From Coturnix japonica (lineage: Eukaryota; Chordata; Aves; Galliformes; Phasianidae): a DNA stretch of 64,000 nt. Positions within the stretch are counted from its first letter, which is position 1. The number at the start of each line of letters is the position of its first letter. Positions 1 through 13,910 of this stretch are shown piece by piece. The DNA is taken from contig NC_029532.1 of the NCBI RefSeq assembly GCF_001577835.2, positions 4,984,512-5,048,511 on the forward strand, read 5' to 3'. A program made the position numbers and the translations under genes. The notes beneath the pieces are model-generated. The model saw only the letters and a list, made by a program, of their open reading frames with translations. It was not told the origin of the DNA and made no database searches.

Positions 1-1624
1 TGATAAATATTTGTTGGGAGGAGCCTTGCAAGAGCAATGAGACCTGATATGAATTGGAATCAAGCACAGTTTCTGCAATCATCAGCTTTATTGCTTCTAA
101 ATTTGAATGCAGCATGCCAAGCAACCATCCTGCCCAGCTCTGAGCTTAGCTTTCTCCATTCCACCAGCCACTTGCTAAAAGCCATTTGTTCCACTTTCTC
201 AAAAGCCAAGAGATTTCTCCTAACTCTTCATCCCAATTAAGCTACTTGCTTGCTTTCATAAACACCTCTCCATCAACCAATCAATCTCAGCAGGATTTAT
301 AACAGATGAAACTAGGCTGAACTGCCTTGAAAGCATCTTACACCTTACAACAAAGTCTCATTCTCTACTCTTTAGCTTACATTCCTCCTTTAATTTCTTT
401 TCCAGCTGCAAGAGAGAAGCCAACAACAAACATAACTTTAGTCAAACATGTTTAAAACTGAACTCTCCCTTCCTTTTGGCAGTGTGAGCTTGCATGCAAA
501 CTGCAGTCACGCTGCTTGTGATGCATTGGCTGGGAAGGAGCAGAGCTATGAGCCATCAGCAGATCCAGAACAGGTTGGATTTTTTTTCCTAACACTGTTA
601 TCCAAAAAAGGACTTAACTTTTTTTTTTCTTGGGCCAATATGGTAAATGGTGTCCAGTTAGCTGAGGAAAAGGTCAGAGGCATTTTAAAGTAAAGAAAGG
701 CCATCTCTGTCAGCTGAATCCAATTCAGAATGATACATTATCCCCAAAGGAACAAGAGAAGAAAAATCCTTATTTGCTTTATTTCTGCATATTCTGCTCA
801 CAGCTACCTTGCTGCATTCCTTCTGTGGAACTGAGCCATGCCTTCAAAGCAGAAAGCAGTCAGACCTTCCCAAAACAAGACAGATTTTGTCTAAACAGAC
901 AATCACCCCCTGAAATTTGCAGGTCTAATTCCACACCTCACTATTTAAGGCCTCAAAATATATAGGATAAAAGTGATATCCTTCTTCCCTCTTAAAAGAA
1001 AAGAAAGAGAGACTGAATGAAAAGATTCTGCTTCTATCTGGAGATTATTTAGTGCTCTGTTATTGACACGGCGTCTATTGAAAGATTTAAAGATAAAAAT
1101 GCAGTGTATTCAAGTAGCGATCGTTTTTCATCGTCACTTAGTGGCAGTGCAGCCTGCAGTCAATTGCAGCTGATTTATCTTTTCTGATATTGATTGGATG
1201 TGGGGCTTAGCTGTGCGCAGGCATCTGGCTCTGCCTATGCTGAACTGCTGCATGAAATGCAAAAGGAGAAGGCAAGAATCGTGCCAAGCAATCTTATTTT
1301 CATTCTAAATTGCTTAATTATTTCTTTTAAAGTGATGAGATAAACTGCTAGAATGTAATTTGCTTATGGACACCAAGCATTTCCTGCCAGGAAGAGGGAG
1401 CAGCAGACAACAGTTTCCCCATGTAGCTCAGTCTACAAAGTGTTATGGGAACTGGGTTCAATGCACCAGATGTCAATGAAGACTTCAGATATCAAAGGGA
1501 CAGATCTTCTGCATTAAGTTCCTGTAGCAATTGGACAGATCAATACCATGGGAAAGACATTACACCAGAGCATAAGGATGAAAAGACCTGCATGCTAGAA
1601 AGATGCTATAAAGGATAAGAAGAT

Positions 1625-1858
1625 TTCTCACCTATATCAGAAGACTCCAGGTTTGCAGGGGAAAACCTCACCAAGGAAGGGATCTCCAGAAAGAGATCCT
1701 TCCCCACTGGCAGTCATCCCTTAAATGAGATCTAGGAGAGCTGCAGCCAGGCTCCATCCCTTCAGTTCACACAGCTGAATTGCTTCCACCTGTGCTCCCA
1801 GGGCTGACCCAGCCCTTTCCCCAGGTGCTCAATCAGTGGTTCATCAGTTTTCATACAG
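1625..1858 (+). mobile_element. Diverged LTR-like repeat fragment
   Basis: This segment is a diverged relative of the two closely matching repeats at 10.8 kb and 14.4 kb. Shared landmarks, in the same order, are the CCCTTAAATGAG block, the CACCTGTGCTCCCA block, the GCTGACCCA block and an ending near CATACA. The 5' part is poorly matched. It is an old fossil copy, clearly older than the other two. The family was not assigned. Confidence 0.5.
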
Positions 1859-4228
1859 TGCCACTCAGGTCCTGAAGTTCCTATAAGCTCCTGTGGCAAA
1901 GCTGCTCTTATGTGCTCTTGTGAGGATGCTTATAATGTCATGGAAAGATGAAAAAATATCCCAAACCACACAACAGTGAGATATGAGGTAGAACCTTGCT
2001 TGTTCACAAACAGAGCTGTATTGGAGCCCAGGCACCTGTCTCAAGCACATCTGCTATTTTAAACAGAGCCAGATTTCTATAGATGCCCTTCCTTACTAAA
2101 GCCAAAGCCAGTGGTAAGTGCTGATACAGAGGCTGTGAATGTGATGACTGAATAATGCTTGCGGGAATCCTTAAGAGACCCAGAAAGCTTTCTCCAGAAG
2201 CTGTCATGCACCTCCCTGATGGATCACAGCTCACAAGCCATAAATGCACTTAATGTGGGGAACAGCCAAGACCAGGTCTCCAGCTTCCTACAGCAATTGC
2301 TCTGTTATGGAGTGAAAATGTACATTTGTGCTGTTTCCCTTACCAGAAACCAGCTGAAGTGTGACCCAGACACCTTTAAAGCCTTAAGCATGAAGGCAGG
2401 AAAAGAAGCATGTAAAGGATAGCAATGAATGAGCAGGCCGTGCAGCCTCAGTTCTGCATGGCACAGAGTTAACAACCACACATCCAATAAAGGAACACAA
2501 CCCATCACTGGAGCAGTGGGACACAATGTCATTCAGGTCAATACTATTCATTCCAGAGTTGCACGAGACCTTCATGTCACCATTATTCATCCACAATCCC
2601 TGTGCTGGCTTTGGGCACTCCCTCTCTGAGCGCTGCCTATTAAAGCCTATGGATCAGGAGAAGGAGAGGCAAGCTCTAGGCATTTCTTCAAAATAGCAAA
2701 CATTTAATTCCTTGTGCTCCCTGCTTTTTCCTCCCACTCCTGCTGGGGAGACCCAGCTGATGAATTCATAGCACAGCAAACATTAAGACTTGTCTGCAGG
2801 AAATACCTCCAACTGAAAAGCGCAGCCCTTATCCTAGAGACGGCGACTTAACCAAAACCAAGCAAGCTGAACAAGTAAAGCACATAACTAGAAGTTCACC
2901 TCAAGCGTGAACTTCAAGTTGCTCTCTCCTTCCCTGTTAATCATGTGCTACTGAGGTTCATTTTCTAATCTCTTCTATAAAAGCCAATCTTCTCATAGAG
3001 ACCTCATCTTTTTACATTCCTCTGCAGCAAGCTCTGACTGATCCAAACCCTTTTGATTAATCAATCTGTTCTCAAGCCTGCACATGGGAGCATGCATGTT
3101 CAGCAGACATTTCTTCTATAACTTGATCTGCTACGCTATTTTGGAGATCTGTTTCAAATTGTGCCAGCTAACTCCTGCTATTTGCAGACATGGGAGGTGG
3201 GATTCTACAGCGTGAAGGTTTGCCAAGGTAGCTATACGAGTATACTAGCAACAGGATATTTCTTCTGCTGCAGCTCATTCTGGTCCTTCAAATACACCGT
3301 ACTAGCAGGAGGACTTCCACTGCATCAGCAGAAGGGTTTTGTTCATAGGACATTACTTTCACTCTTTGCAATGCAAGCCAATATTGCAATGATAACACAG
3401 CTTACAACCAGTAGTCATTGTTTTCTCCTCAGTATTCACAGCTGCCTTCAAGAATAAAGAGTGGCTGAACGCTGCCTCCAAAAATAATCTACACTTTTGC
3501 TTCATTCTCTATTCCTTTTCTTGCAAGGCTTTCCTGCACAGATAACAACATTAAACAAATTAGCAAATTACTCTCTCTGCAAGAGCTGGGTCGTGTTTCC
3601 CCATTAGAGAAGGAGTCTCGTTTCTGCTTGGGTGAAAAGAAATCCATGATAACAGTATCTTCTATCCTTCATGTCTCAGTGTTTCCCTTTCATTCTGTTG
3701 TATTTAATGCCTCAGCGTTTTCTTCTTAAAATAATGTCAATAAGTACAAATCTCACTGCTTTATTTTAGGCGCCGCTCAGTAGTGTGACAGCAGCACCCA
3801 GATTGGGAATGTTGCTAAAAGGATTGCTGCAAGATTTGAGAAAATACATCTAAGCTGCTCCTGAGTGACAAAAAGAGAAAAGATTCCTTCAGACACAGCA
3901 GCATGAAGGTGCAAAAGTGAGTTATTCTCATCATTGGTCTAAAAAGCCAAACAGGACTCTCTCATAGTAGTTCAAGGACTGCAGTTTTGTGAGCTCATGG
4001 TGCCGTATTTTGGCCCTTGCTGTGGGATGTTGCATTATGACACTGACATGAATGACTGTGCTCTGAAGTCTGCAGCCTGGTGCCCCTCTCTGTCACACCC
4101 AGTTTTATGCAGAAGAAACCCAATACAGAACGTTGATCCAGTTCAGTCTGATTTGTCAGTTAACAGCCCCATGTATGTCAATCAAAAACTCTGCAGGCCA
4201 AACAAATAAGACTTCAAAAACTTTCCTT

Positions 4229-4316
4229 CATAGAATCATTGAACGGTTTAGGTTGGAAGGGGCCTTTAAGATCATTGAGATCCAGCCCTGTAGGCAGGGA
4301 CACCTTCCTTCAAGTT
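4229..4316 (-). mobile_element. CR1 LINE 3' tail fragment
   Basis: The + strand begins with CATAGAATCATTGAA and continues with GGTTGGAAGGGGCC, which is the reverse complement of the CR1 3' end that finishes in ATTCTATG repeats. The element therefore lies on the minus strand. It is a short 5'-truncated, moderately diverged copy. CR1 is the dominant LINE of bird genomes. Confidence 0.8.
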
Positions 4317-7300
4317 TAAAGCTCTCTATTGCTACACAGTGAAAATGCCTTATAAATGTTATGGGCCCTAGCACTGACCTATTCGTTTTCTAATGCCTGA
4401 AAAGATGACAGATACCCTCTTGCCCATTGAATAAAAAGGCAAAGCCCTTTACAAGCCTATTAGGAAACAATATTTGCAACAAAACACCAAAGAAAACCCT
4501 CCCATTACTTTTTACAGCAATTTCCTTGGAAGAGTCCTTTCCACCGAGAACAGCTGGACTTAATTGCAAATGAGCTGAGTGAAAGAAGTGCATCTGATTG
4601 CAGAGGTAATAAAATTCACACTTGACACCTTAATTTTTTTAATATATATTGGCCACCATCACATCACCGCAGTTGCTGGATTGCAGGTGAAAGCTATCCA
4701 AGTTCTGGCAGGAGAGCAGGCAGGGAACGGAACAGCTCGTGGAGTCCTTCAAAGCTTGCTGCTTAAGCCACAGCTTTTTAATGCTATTGATTCCTAACAA
4801 TCGATACTTTTTTCAATAAGAAAGTCTCATATTACCCCTTTTCCCAACCACCCTTCGCGATGAACTTAGTTAGGATGAAAAAGCACTTAATGGCTTGCTT
4901 TTGAGGTCTTTTTTTTTTTGCTCATTTCCATTGCAGTCTCCTTTTCCTGACCAAGTTCAGCCCCAGCCCTGCTGGCTGACACCACATTGCTGCGCAGTGG
5001 GAGGCCAGATCTTCTCCAGTGTCAGCGTTTGACCCAGAAAAGCCAATTTCTTTGAAATTAATGAAGTTGCAACCACATCAGCCTATGGCAGCTAAGATTA
5101 TTTACTTAAAACCTACCACAAAAAGCAAGAAGTTGTGTTTCTTCCTCATTCCTGTCCCATTCCTGTTAATAACTGAGCAGTGAGCTTAAAGAACAAGGCT
5201 TTTAGGTACAATTTTTGCCATTGCATTTGAATCACAGCATCATTTCTGCTGGGACTCTTCTCGGACGACTTTTTCCACAGCTGGTTGTCTGCTGTTGGGC
5301 AATGCAGCCCTTCTGTGTCATGGGAACACAAAACTTTGCTTAGAGATGGACCTGAGGGAGGCAGAACTGTGACTACTGCCACCCAGGATTGCCTAAATGC
5401 TGAGTTACATCTCTGACTGGCTGCAGGAAAACTATTTCTGCTGGAGTCTATACTGAGCAAACAGCAGCAGCAGTGTTTGTTGGCAGGGAAATAAGTGTAA
5501 CAAAGCTGGAATTAGCCCTAAATCTGCCCGGATCCTCCTAGTAGCAGCATTCACTCCCCTTTCCTCCTCAGTCTGTACTCAGAAGGAGTGGGACCTTCAT
5601 CTACTTCTCAGCCCCACTGAATTTCTGCTGAAGGAACCACCACAATGCTTTTCTGACCCTCTCCTGCCTCCTAACCTGGGAGGCTAATTCCCTAACAAAA
5701 CCACATATCCACAGATACAGTCCTTTTTCACCAACATACTGTGAGCAGAAGCCAATGATTGGGGCTCATAACAAACAGAGGCTGCTTAAGCTTTCTCTTC
5801 TTTCTTTTTCCCACTGTAATGCTGTGCATGGCATCCCAGCACTTCAGAAACACCCTGCTGCTCCACAGACACCTCGCTTGACATTAATGAGAGCCTCGTG
5901 GAAGGGCTGCAGCAGAATCAGTAACAGCAAGCTTCCCTCAACCACAAGAGCACTCGGTAGCATAAGCAGCAATGCAGCTATGCCCACAAGAGTGCAGGTA
6001 AGGAGGCTGGTAAATATTTGATAAACTATTGTTACATGGGATACTAAACATAAATATTTAGTGTAATATTTATTTACATTCGTATCCTGCGTTTAGAATA
6101 ATGTTATGTCTAAAGGCAAGCATACATTCAGCTGTTTGGTCTAGCAATACTAACAGATGTGCTTAGGTAAGACATTAAATACAGAGTCACGATGCAGGAA
6201 GGAAAACGAAAGGATTACCTAATAAGACACACACATATATATTCATGTTTCGTTTTCTTTGGAGAGCAATTACACCACGAGATATAAATACTGTGTAAAT
6301 ATCAGCACCTTTCTATAAGGTGGGTTGGTCGGCTTTGAACACAGGACTTTTCAGTTGGTAGGGAATGACCTTGAGGGGCAGCAGGACAAAATACTGGGTG
6401 GAAATTGGGGCAGATGTGCAGACATCACCCTCAGAAAGCCATGAGCACAGGCAGACCTCACACCTCTTTCATAGGATGAAATGGAATTGGGGCAGATTCT
6501 TTGGAGAAATGTAGGGTGCAATCATTGCGAAGGTGAACATTTCCTAAGAGAAGCCCTGGGAATGCATTATCTCCCTTATGCTGCGACTCATCCTGTGTAA
6601 GGCTGTCTTCTGCCTCCATCCCAAAATAGAGGTGGCATACAGTTTGACGCATTAATATTTATTGGAGCTCTCAGTGCAGCAATAGCCTTATATCAGAGCT
6701 GACTCTATTATAGAAAGGACCTGCATTATAGCAAGAGGTGGCCCTTCACAGGGATTTGCTTTTTCTGCCTGATAGCACATTTTGGACTACGGTCTGTGTA
6801 TGCATTGAGAACTCCTTTTACAGCTGCATTGCATTGATGATGACAGTCAATACCTCCAGCTGAGAGTCTATCTCAGGAGTTCCTTCAGTTCTGACTTGTT
6901 TGCTTTTAATGAATTAAATGAGGTTAATTACAAAATATCTGTTTCTTTTTGGACCCCCAGTCAAAGCCTCAGCGCTGCCTTGACAGGAATATTGTGTGCC
7001 AAAGTAGAGGAGCCATCCTTGGAGGACCAGTAAGGCGATAAAAAGCACTTAATCTCTAATTCATGGTCTAAAATATGGCCCAGATTGCCTAGGACTGGTC
7101 TCACAACCACTCCACAATGACCTCACAGCAGCCTGCTGTGCCATTGGTTCCACTCTTAACGGATACTTGCTATCTGCTCTACAAAAATCCCACTGTCACT
7201 GTTTATATCTCTGTTGCTTTCTTTCTTTTTTTTCTTAGCATGCACTGTCTTTTTAGCAATATGCCTGCTGAATATTAACCACTCTAACGATCCCAGTGCA

Positions 7301-9977
7301 GCTCCATAGTGCTGCTGCTTCCTTCAGTGCTAGCTGAAGTGATTTTCTGCCTTTGTAGCAATTTCAACAGAGGCCAAGGACTGGCAGAGCTACAGCAGCC
7401 AAACATCCCGCCTGCTCTGCCAGTTCTGCTGCACAGGGTGGAAAACTTTGATTGCCATTTTGCCTTATTGACAGTAATTCCACAGTGCTGATGCCTTTGT
7501 GGCTGGGCTCTGTGCTACACAGGGTGAAGATGAGATGCTCAGTGCTCCTAGAGTTTCGTTCTGAGAGTTAAGGACTAACTCAATACATGCAAACTGCTGC
7601 CCTGGTACCAAATCCAGAACCTTACTTGTGGGGATGAGACAGAACCACTTTAGTATGCCATCTTCCTGGGTAGATTCATTATTGCCTGGTAGGGAATTAA
7701 ACCACAATGCCTTCTGTCCTGAAAAATGGGTTAGTCTGGAAACAGAAGAGGAAAAGTGAGTGTGGGGGCTTTGACACGGGGTAATCTGCAACCCTGCAGC
7801 TCATATCCTAACTGTGCTTGGCAGAGCTAAGGAACAGCAGAGACAGGTAGGAGACCGAACTGACCTCTCCTGTGTGCTGTCAGCATTTCACCTCCTCAAG
7901 CACTTCTCTTCCTTCCATCTCACTGAGCTGCAGCCAGGACATGCCCTGCACCCTGGGGAGGTTACCTGTCTGAGTCTGCTAAGGAACCTCTCCTCTCTGC
8001 CCATTTGACTTGTCCCCCAGTCTCCTCCCCGGCACACCTCAGTTTTCATTGACTGACTGCTAAGATTGCGCCTGGCTTCATTGAGATGCTTTTAAAATCT
8101 TCGTCTTTGCTATTTGTATTGATTAGCTTTGTCCTCTTAATGGGCTATTTTTTGTCTCCTGGCCTGTTGCACTGTTGGGTTATATATTACTCCTCAGGGC
8201 TCTCTGTATGGATTCATAGATGTGAGCATGGTTGGGGACCAGCACTGAGAAGGGATGCTGATGTTTGGAACAAGGACCCTAAATTATCTTTTGGTGCTTA
8301 GGAAACAATTCACAATGTGAAAAAATAAAGAATCTGATCGCTGCACTCTTCTGCATAAGTAAATAAATAAACCAAAACAAAAGTTGAAAGGAAGAGAGCA
8401 AATTGCCCTTCAACAGGGTGTGTTTAATAACTCAGAGCCATCAGGCCAACTTCATCTCTGCAGCCATTGGTTCTCAGCTTGAAAATAGAGAAGCAGCAAT
8501 TAATTGTTGGCACTTGGGAAGTATTTTTGCAGATTAACCTCTCCAGAGAAATTCCACCCAAAACTGAATGCAGCCACACCCACAGTGGAAAATAGTGGGA
8601 GTTCAATTATGCATTGCAACACCATGCAAGAACTCGAGTCAGGAATATTATACAGAAAGCAAAATAGAGGGGCAAGGTTCAGAGTGAGAGGACTCGGTTA
8701 CTCTGGCTGGCATTGCTTTATGCAGCACAGCTCATCATCTGCCTTACAAAGCTGTGGCTGAATTGTTAAAATATTACAAGGAGCTATTACAAGTACACTT
8801 CAGTTCCATATCTCATCTTACAGCTGCCTTCTCCCAGAGCCTCCGGCAGAACACTACTGCATTCATCCTGTATTGATTCCGGGAAACAGAGCTCCTGAAC
8901 TGCCCAAACAATGTTTGCAGTACGGAAGGTTTCCATTGAGATCCGTCCTCAGGACACTGATCCAGCAGCCCCAGCAGTTTGTGAGAGCTTCAAATATCAC
9001 ATTGCAAGGTGATGGGAGTGCAGCCCATTGATCTGATGGCCTCAACCTCTGGGAACATGCCCAGTGCACAAGTTAGCCCAGATCTCAGAGATCAACTGCA
9101 GACACAAAAGCTGTCCCACAAGTAGATGATTCTCCTGGCTATTCTATCGCTGCAGCACACTGTTTGCTATTTCCATGCCTCATTCAAAGCCCCCCATCCC
9201 CACTATTGTTCAGCATCGGCTGGTAACCACGGAGCAGGGACCAGCTGCCACTTTCAGTCCCCTTTGTCGGGTGTTTGCGCCTGGGGTTTGACATTCAGTT
9301 TCCTCATTCCCATCAGCTCACTGATACCCCCTGCGGGGTTTGTTTAGCAGCGCCTATTATTGTGGGCTGTGAGCTCCCCAGCAGCAGCACACGCTTTGGT
9401 CCTTCTTGCAATGAAGATGTCTTGTGACAGGTGAGGCAATAGCTGGAGATGCTGCTGATGCTCGGTGGGTTCAGCTCGTAAAGGAGGGAGTGAATGCTGC
9501 CGGGAGGGGTTGCTCATTTGCTGATCCCAGATACTTCGTGATTGGACTCCGCTTCCCTCAAAACTGCCTCTCGAGAGCTGCACTCTAATCAAATTAATTT
9601 GGCTGTTGGCCGCTGAGGAATAACAATAAATCTCGAATCCCGAAGGCTTATGGAAATTTGCTCTTACGTAGGATGTAATTTTCGAATAGAAAGGAGAAAA
9701 CAGATTTGCAAGAAGAAGTTCCTCAGCTGACAAAACGAGCTGTAACGGAGCAGGGCAAAAGGGAGGGAAGAACCTGGAGAATACTGAACGCAGGGCTGTG
9801 TCTGAGAAAAGCACTTCCTTGTAGCTTCACTGCCAAGGCACTGCACTCTGAAAACAAAACCCAGACAGACAGCATGCTAGCAATGGTCCACAGTTTACTT
9901 TCAATAAGTGATGAACCTTCATGTCCTGTGAAATATGAAAGTAGAAAGCTGCATTCTATTATATTCACCAAAGGTTG

Positions 9978-9990
9978 CCCCCCCCCCCCC
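9978..9990 (+). repeat. C homopolymer (13 C)
   Basis: Thirteen consecutive C bases interrupt AT-rich sequence. The run is prone to length variation and sequencing error. No coding role is seen. Confidence 0.9.
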
Positions 9991-10796
9991 AAGTGCCTTT
10001 TGTTTAAATATATTCATTATCAAAGATATAGTGCCCTTGAGAAGCTGAGGCAGTTGCTTGTATTGCTGTGCAAGGAATTTAAGATACTTACTGTTTTACA
10101 CAGACGATGATGCAGAGCTGTGTAGAGTCTTTCAAGACCCCCAATCCATCCAGGCAGAGCTGACACTTCAGCTGTTAGGAGACATCCCTGTCAAACTACT
10201 TACATATTGCATATAGAATGAGGTAGCTCTCCATTTCTAGTGCACCGGTAGCAGGAGTTAGAATGTAAAGCAGCAGGGCTATGGACCTCTTCTTTCAGAC
10301 TCCTGTGGCTCCATGTTCAGGAATCACAATGACAACAGTGAAAGTTCAGCATTTACATCAAATGCACAGCACATGAGAGGGCAAGAAAGTGTTCAGAGGA
10401 AGAGGAATCTGACTTGATACCACAGTGCTTCCATCCTGTGCTCCAGAAGCTGTTTGCATGCTGAGAGCCAATGGGGGGAGGATGAGATTTTTTTTCAGGT
10501 TATTCCACTAAGCGCTTCATTCTTTATCCCTCTGCCCTGCGGTGACACTTTGGGGAAGAAATACATTTATATGTATCACACATATCTGTGATACAAGAGA
10601 TAGAAAACATGGGCAGTTTCTGAAAGTCAGTAAGAGCGGTAAGACTCAGTTCAGCCCTCAGATATATACCAGTGGCTTCATCTTAGGGCTCCTCTTGATT
10701 TCTACACTTCTTAACTTGCACTTTTTATAACCTGTTGCTGTTCTTACACACCTGTTCCCATTCCACATGATTTCACCTATATATGCATTAACCCCT

Positions 10797-11101
10797 TGTA
10801 AGGGTGGCTAATATAAAGATGTTAACAAAGATGATGGTAGATAGTCAAAGGTTATTAGCAAAGGAAACTCACCAATGTTGATACCTTAACCAGAAAGCTG
10901 AGGCAGCCTCCACTGGGGAGCAATCTCCAAGAGATGCTGCCTCAGTGGTGGTCAGCCCTTAAATGAGGTCTCAGAGGAGGTGGGGTCGAGGTCCACCCCT
11001 TCCAGGAGCACAGCTCCATTACTCTCACCTGTGCTCCCACAGCTGACCCAACACTTGCCTCAACTGATTAATCAGAGGTTCACGCTGTGATTTCCCATAC
11101 A
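10797..11101 (+). mobile_element. Probable solo LTR, copy A
   Basis: This 305-bp repeat starts TGTAAGGG and ends CCCATACA, so it has TG...CA ends. It is flanked by a perfect 5-bp target-site duplication, CCCCT (10,792-10,796 and 11,102-11,106). It is about 97% identical to a second copy 3.6 kb downstream and related to an older fragment near 1.6 kb. The length, termini and duplication fit a solo long terminal repeat of an avian endogenous retrovirus. No internal gag, pol or env region is next to it. The close match of the two copies suggests a fairly young family. I cannot name the family. Confidence 0.6.
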
Positions 11102-11106
11102 CCCCT

Positions 11107-12946
11107 CCATCTCCTCAAAGATGAGCGTGGGCTGCTCTCAGCCAGGCTTTACCCTCTGCTTTGTGGCCAAGGAAAGGCAGCTCGAGTGCCTTCTGCAGCC
11201 CAGCAAACAGATCCACAAGCAGCAGAGGCCCAGGCAGCAGGAAGGATCACCACTGAGATGTGAAGTGCACATGTCCATTATGACGTGTGCTAGATGAGGT
11301 ACATTTTAATGCCAGCTTTTGTTGGTAACAATTTCTTGCTGGCAGCCATATAAAACAATGGGAAAAATCTGAACATGGATGCTAGCAGTGCCTTGTTTAA
11401 TCTGCTACTTAATGTAGTCTTACAAATTCCACTTGCCAACACCTTGACTGTGCCCATGAGATCTCACCTGCTGCCTGGATCTGCCCAAAGAAATCTCTGT
11501 GGGTGAGATGGGCACGATATGAGCATCCCTGCCCAGCCTTGTCCCCATCTCAACCCAGCAGCCTCTGCAGGCTCTTGCAGCAGCTGGAAGCTTCAGAGCT
11601 GCTTTACAAGCCGCCCTATCCTGCAGCAGGTGCTGCATTGTGACCCACTGGGGAATTGTCCTGCATCTGCTCCACTGAGCCGTCCAAGCAGGGCTGAAGG
11701 TCGCAGCTTGGAGGAGTCCTTGCATGAAGAGACCTCAGCTGGCTGGGCTGTGGTGCCGGGTAACGTTGGATGGCTTTCATATGACTCAGGTTTTTCTACT
11801 TTGTCCTTCCCTCTCCTCTAAGTGCATGTGTTGCCAGTTCGTGGTGATGCAGCACAGTTGTGGCTATCGCGCCCAATTTAAGGCCGGTTATCATTATTAT
11901 CTCTTTGACAAACTGGCACTAACCACACACAACCCTCTAAGCAAAGTACTTTTAGCATAAAACAGTGGGACTGCTGCAGCGGGATGAAAGCCAAGGCATC
12001 CCTCCTCCCACTTGAGGGATAGCGGTGCAGCCGGGTGCCAAAGTATCAAAGTGCCGATGGAAAATGAGCAACCACTGCACGGTGTGGCAGCTCAGGAGGT
12101 GGCATAGGAAAGCTAATGCTCCAGAGCGATACTAGAGGGCACTGTAAACCTGGCAGTTTGGGCTTCGGAGTGGGACAGAGTGAAAACGCAAGTGTTTGTT
12201 ATTTGCGGTCGTTAAAGCTCTCCTGGTACTGAGTGCAAAATTAGTGCTAACCCTTGGGTCGGGAGCAAATTAATTTGTGGAATTGCATTCTGCTGCCTTA
12301 AACCCCCTCCTCTCCCTCCCTTTGCACTCACAGAACAGGAACCCCATTTGCTGCCAGGCCTTTGCACCGCTGCTGGAGGGGCTCTGCTTCCCATAAGTGT
12401 AATGCTTGGAGGAGAGGGCACTGAGAGCCATTAGAACACAGGAACATCTATTTTTTTTTTCTTTCCAAAGCTATCACTTAACGGTAATGTGTTCATTAAT
12501 TGGCAGCCAGACCACTGCCTGACTTCATTTACAAAGGCAATGCTTTCCTTCCATTGTGGTATTCCACCCCATGCCTCTTGCGAATGCCAACAGCAGGTTT
12601 TCTTCCATGCCTGCTTAAGGATGTGCACCAACCAGTGAGCAGCAGGAGTCCTGCACTGTGATACAACAAAGGTGTTCTAAGAGTCTTTTAAAATGTATGT
12701 AAAAAATAAGTATATGCTGTTCTAAATGAAACGCTCCCATCAATGCAATCAATAGATGAATGGATTTCAGCATCTGCCTCCCCAGATATCCCCCATACAC
12801 CCATCACTGCGATTTATAAGTCGGTATTCAACTGAAATTAGTCAGACTTGAGCTGAAACAACAACAGACTGACAAGTAAACTCAACTTCTCAATTTCAAT
12901 GTGAAACGTTGATGTAGAACCAAGCTCTCCGCTCACAGTGACTTCC
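11107..12946. other. Intergenic stretch without genes
   Basis: No gene or recognisable repeat was found. Short overlapping open frames occur on both strands around 11.4-11.9 kb, without domain features or splice-site logic linking them. Confidence 0.5.
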
Positions 12947-13760
12947 CCGTACAAAATATGCACGGAGCCACAGGGAATGAGAGGGAAAGGGATCTCGAGA
13001 GGTCACCTCGTCCATCTCCTTCCCTCAGGGTAGGACCAACCCAGCCTAAATTGTTCTTGACAGGTGTTTGTCTAACCTGTTCATCACTGGAGGCTTTTAA
13101 GGAGAGTCTGATCTGTCCTGGTTGTCAGCTATTCCTGTAGATGGAACATTTTCCCCTAAAATCTAACCCAAATTCTATCTGCTTCTGCTCAAGCCCATAC
13201 GGCTGCTTTACCCTGGTGGACATGGATAACAGTTTGTTACTTCTGCAGCATTTTAAGCTTTGTGGGATCATTTCTGTATCTTTGCTCAGCCATAAGCAGT
13301 TGACTGCAGCTCCTTCTCCCTTCCTCAGCAGTTTTGTTTTCTAGAACTCTGATTTTTCCTCTCATTTTCCAGATTTTTCTGGAACTCTGATGACCAAAAC
13401 AGCTCCTCCCAAATGCTCTGTAAGGATGGAAACAGAGCAGCGCACCGCTCTTTGTTTACACATCCTTATGTCAGCACTGATTCTCTCACTCCGGGGCACC
13501 ACAGTTGGCTCAGGGTTAATTTGTTGCCCACAACATTACCCCCACTCCATAGAAATGCTGCCTACGCAACCATTTCCTGACATACGTTTCGATAGTTCCA
13601 GTACATTCTGTTTTGCTCTTGTCCTTTTTGAATGTCAATCTACTCTTTCCAGACTGCTTCTTCAGTTTGTCAAGATTTTGCTTCTCTCTCCCATTCTATG
13701 AGAGCTCTTTGCAGCCCCTCTCAGCCTGGCTCTGCCAGCAGATGCAACGAGTCTGCTCTG
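12947..13760 (-). mobile_element. Ancient CR1-type LINE fragment
   Basis: The + strand reads like the reverse complement of an old CR1 3' region: a GGGATCTCGAGAGGTCA block, then CTTGACAGGTGTTTGTC, then stretches that match the usual CR1 order only loosely. Divergence is high, so the outer limits, especially the far end, are uncertain. A related 80-bp piece recurs at 13.91 kb. Confidence 0.5.
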
Positions 13761-13861
13761 TGTTCCATTGCCCAGCTCAGTAAGGAGACAACTGGGTAAT
13801 GGCAGAGCCCACAGCACTCTGCCCAAGCCATCCTCCCACTTCATCAAAAAGCAGCTGATAA

Positions 13862-13906
13862 AAAAGTAGAAATATATAAATATATAAAGATATATATATA
13901 AATATC
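13862..13906 (+). repeat. Imperfect AT-rich simple repeat
   Basis: Alternating AT and ATAAAT units form a low-complexity block just before the second copy of a local duplication. It is probably microsatellite-derived. Confidence 0.7.
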
Positions 13907-13910
13907 ACCT

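Larger units (their letters stand above)
1..10796. other. Upstream intergenic flank, part 1
   Basis: No coding exon is recognisable on either strand; the open frames are short, overlap on both strands, and have no domain composition. The stretch holds one diverged LTR-like repeat, one CR1 tail, a C-homopolymer, and AT-rich blocks near 1.04-1.26 kb and 9.53-9.68 kb that resemble conserved non-coding DNA. In mammals the neighbour on this side of NTNG2 is MED27; I found no MED27 exon here. Confidence 0.6.

Noticed and set aside
9344-9814. 156-codon minus-strand open frame
   Set aside because: No recognisable domain; overlaps other open frames; better explained as possible conserved non-coding DNA.
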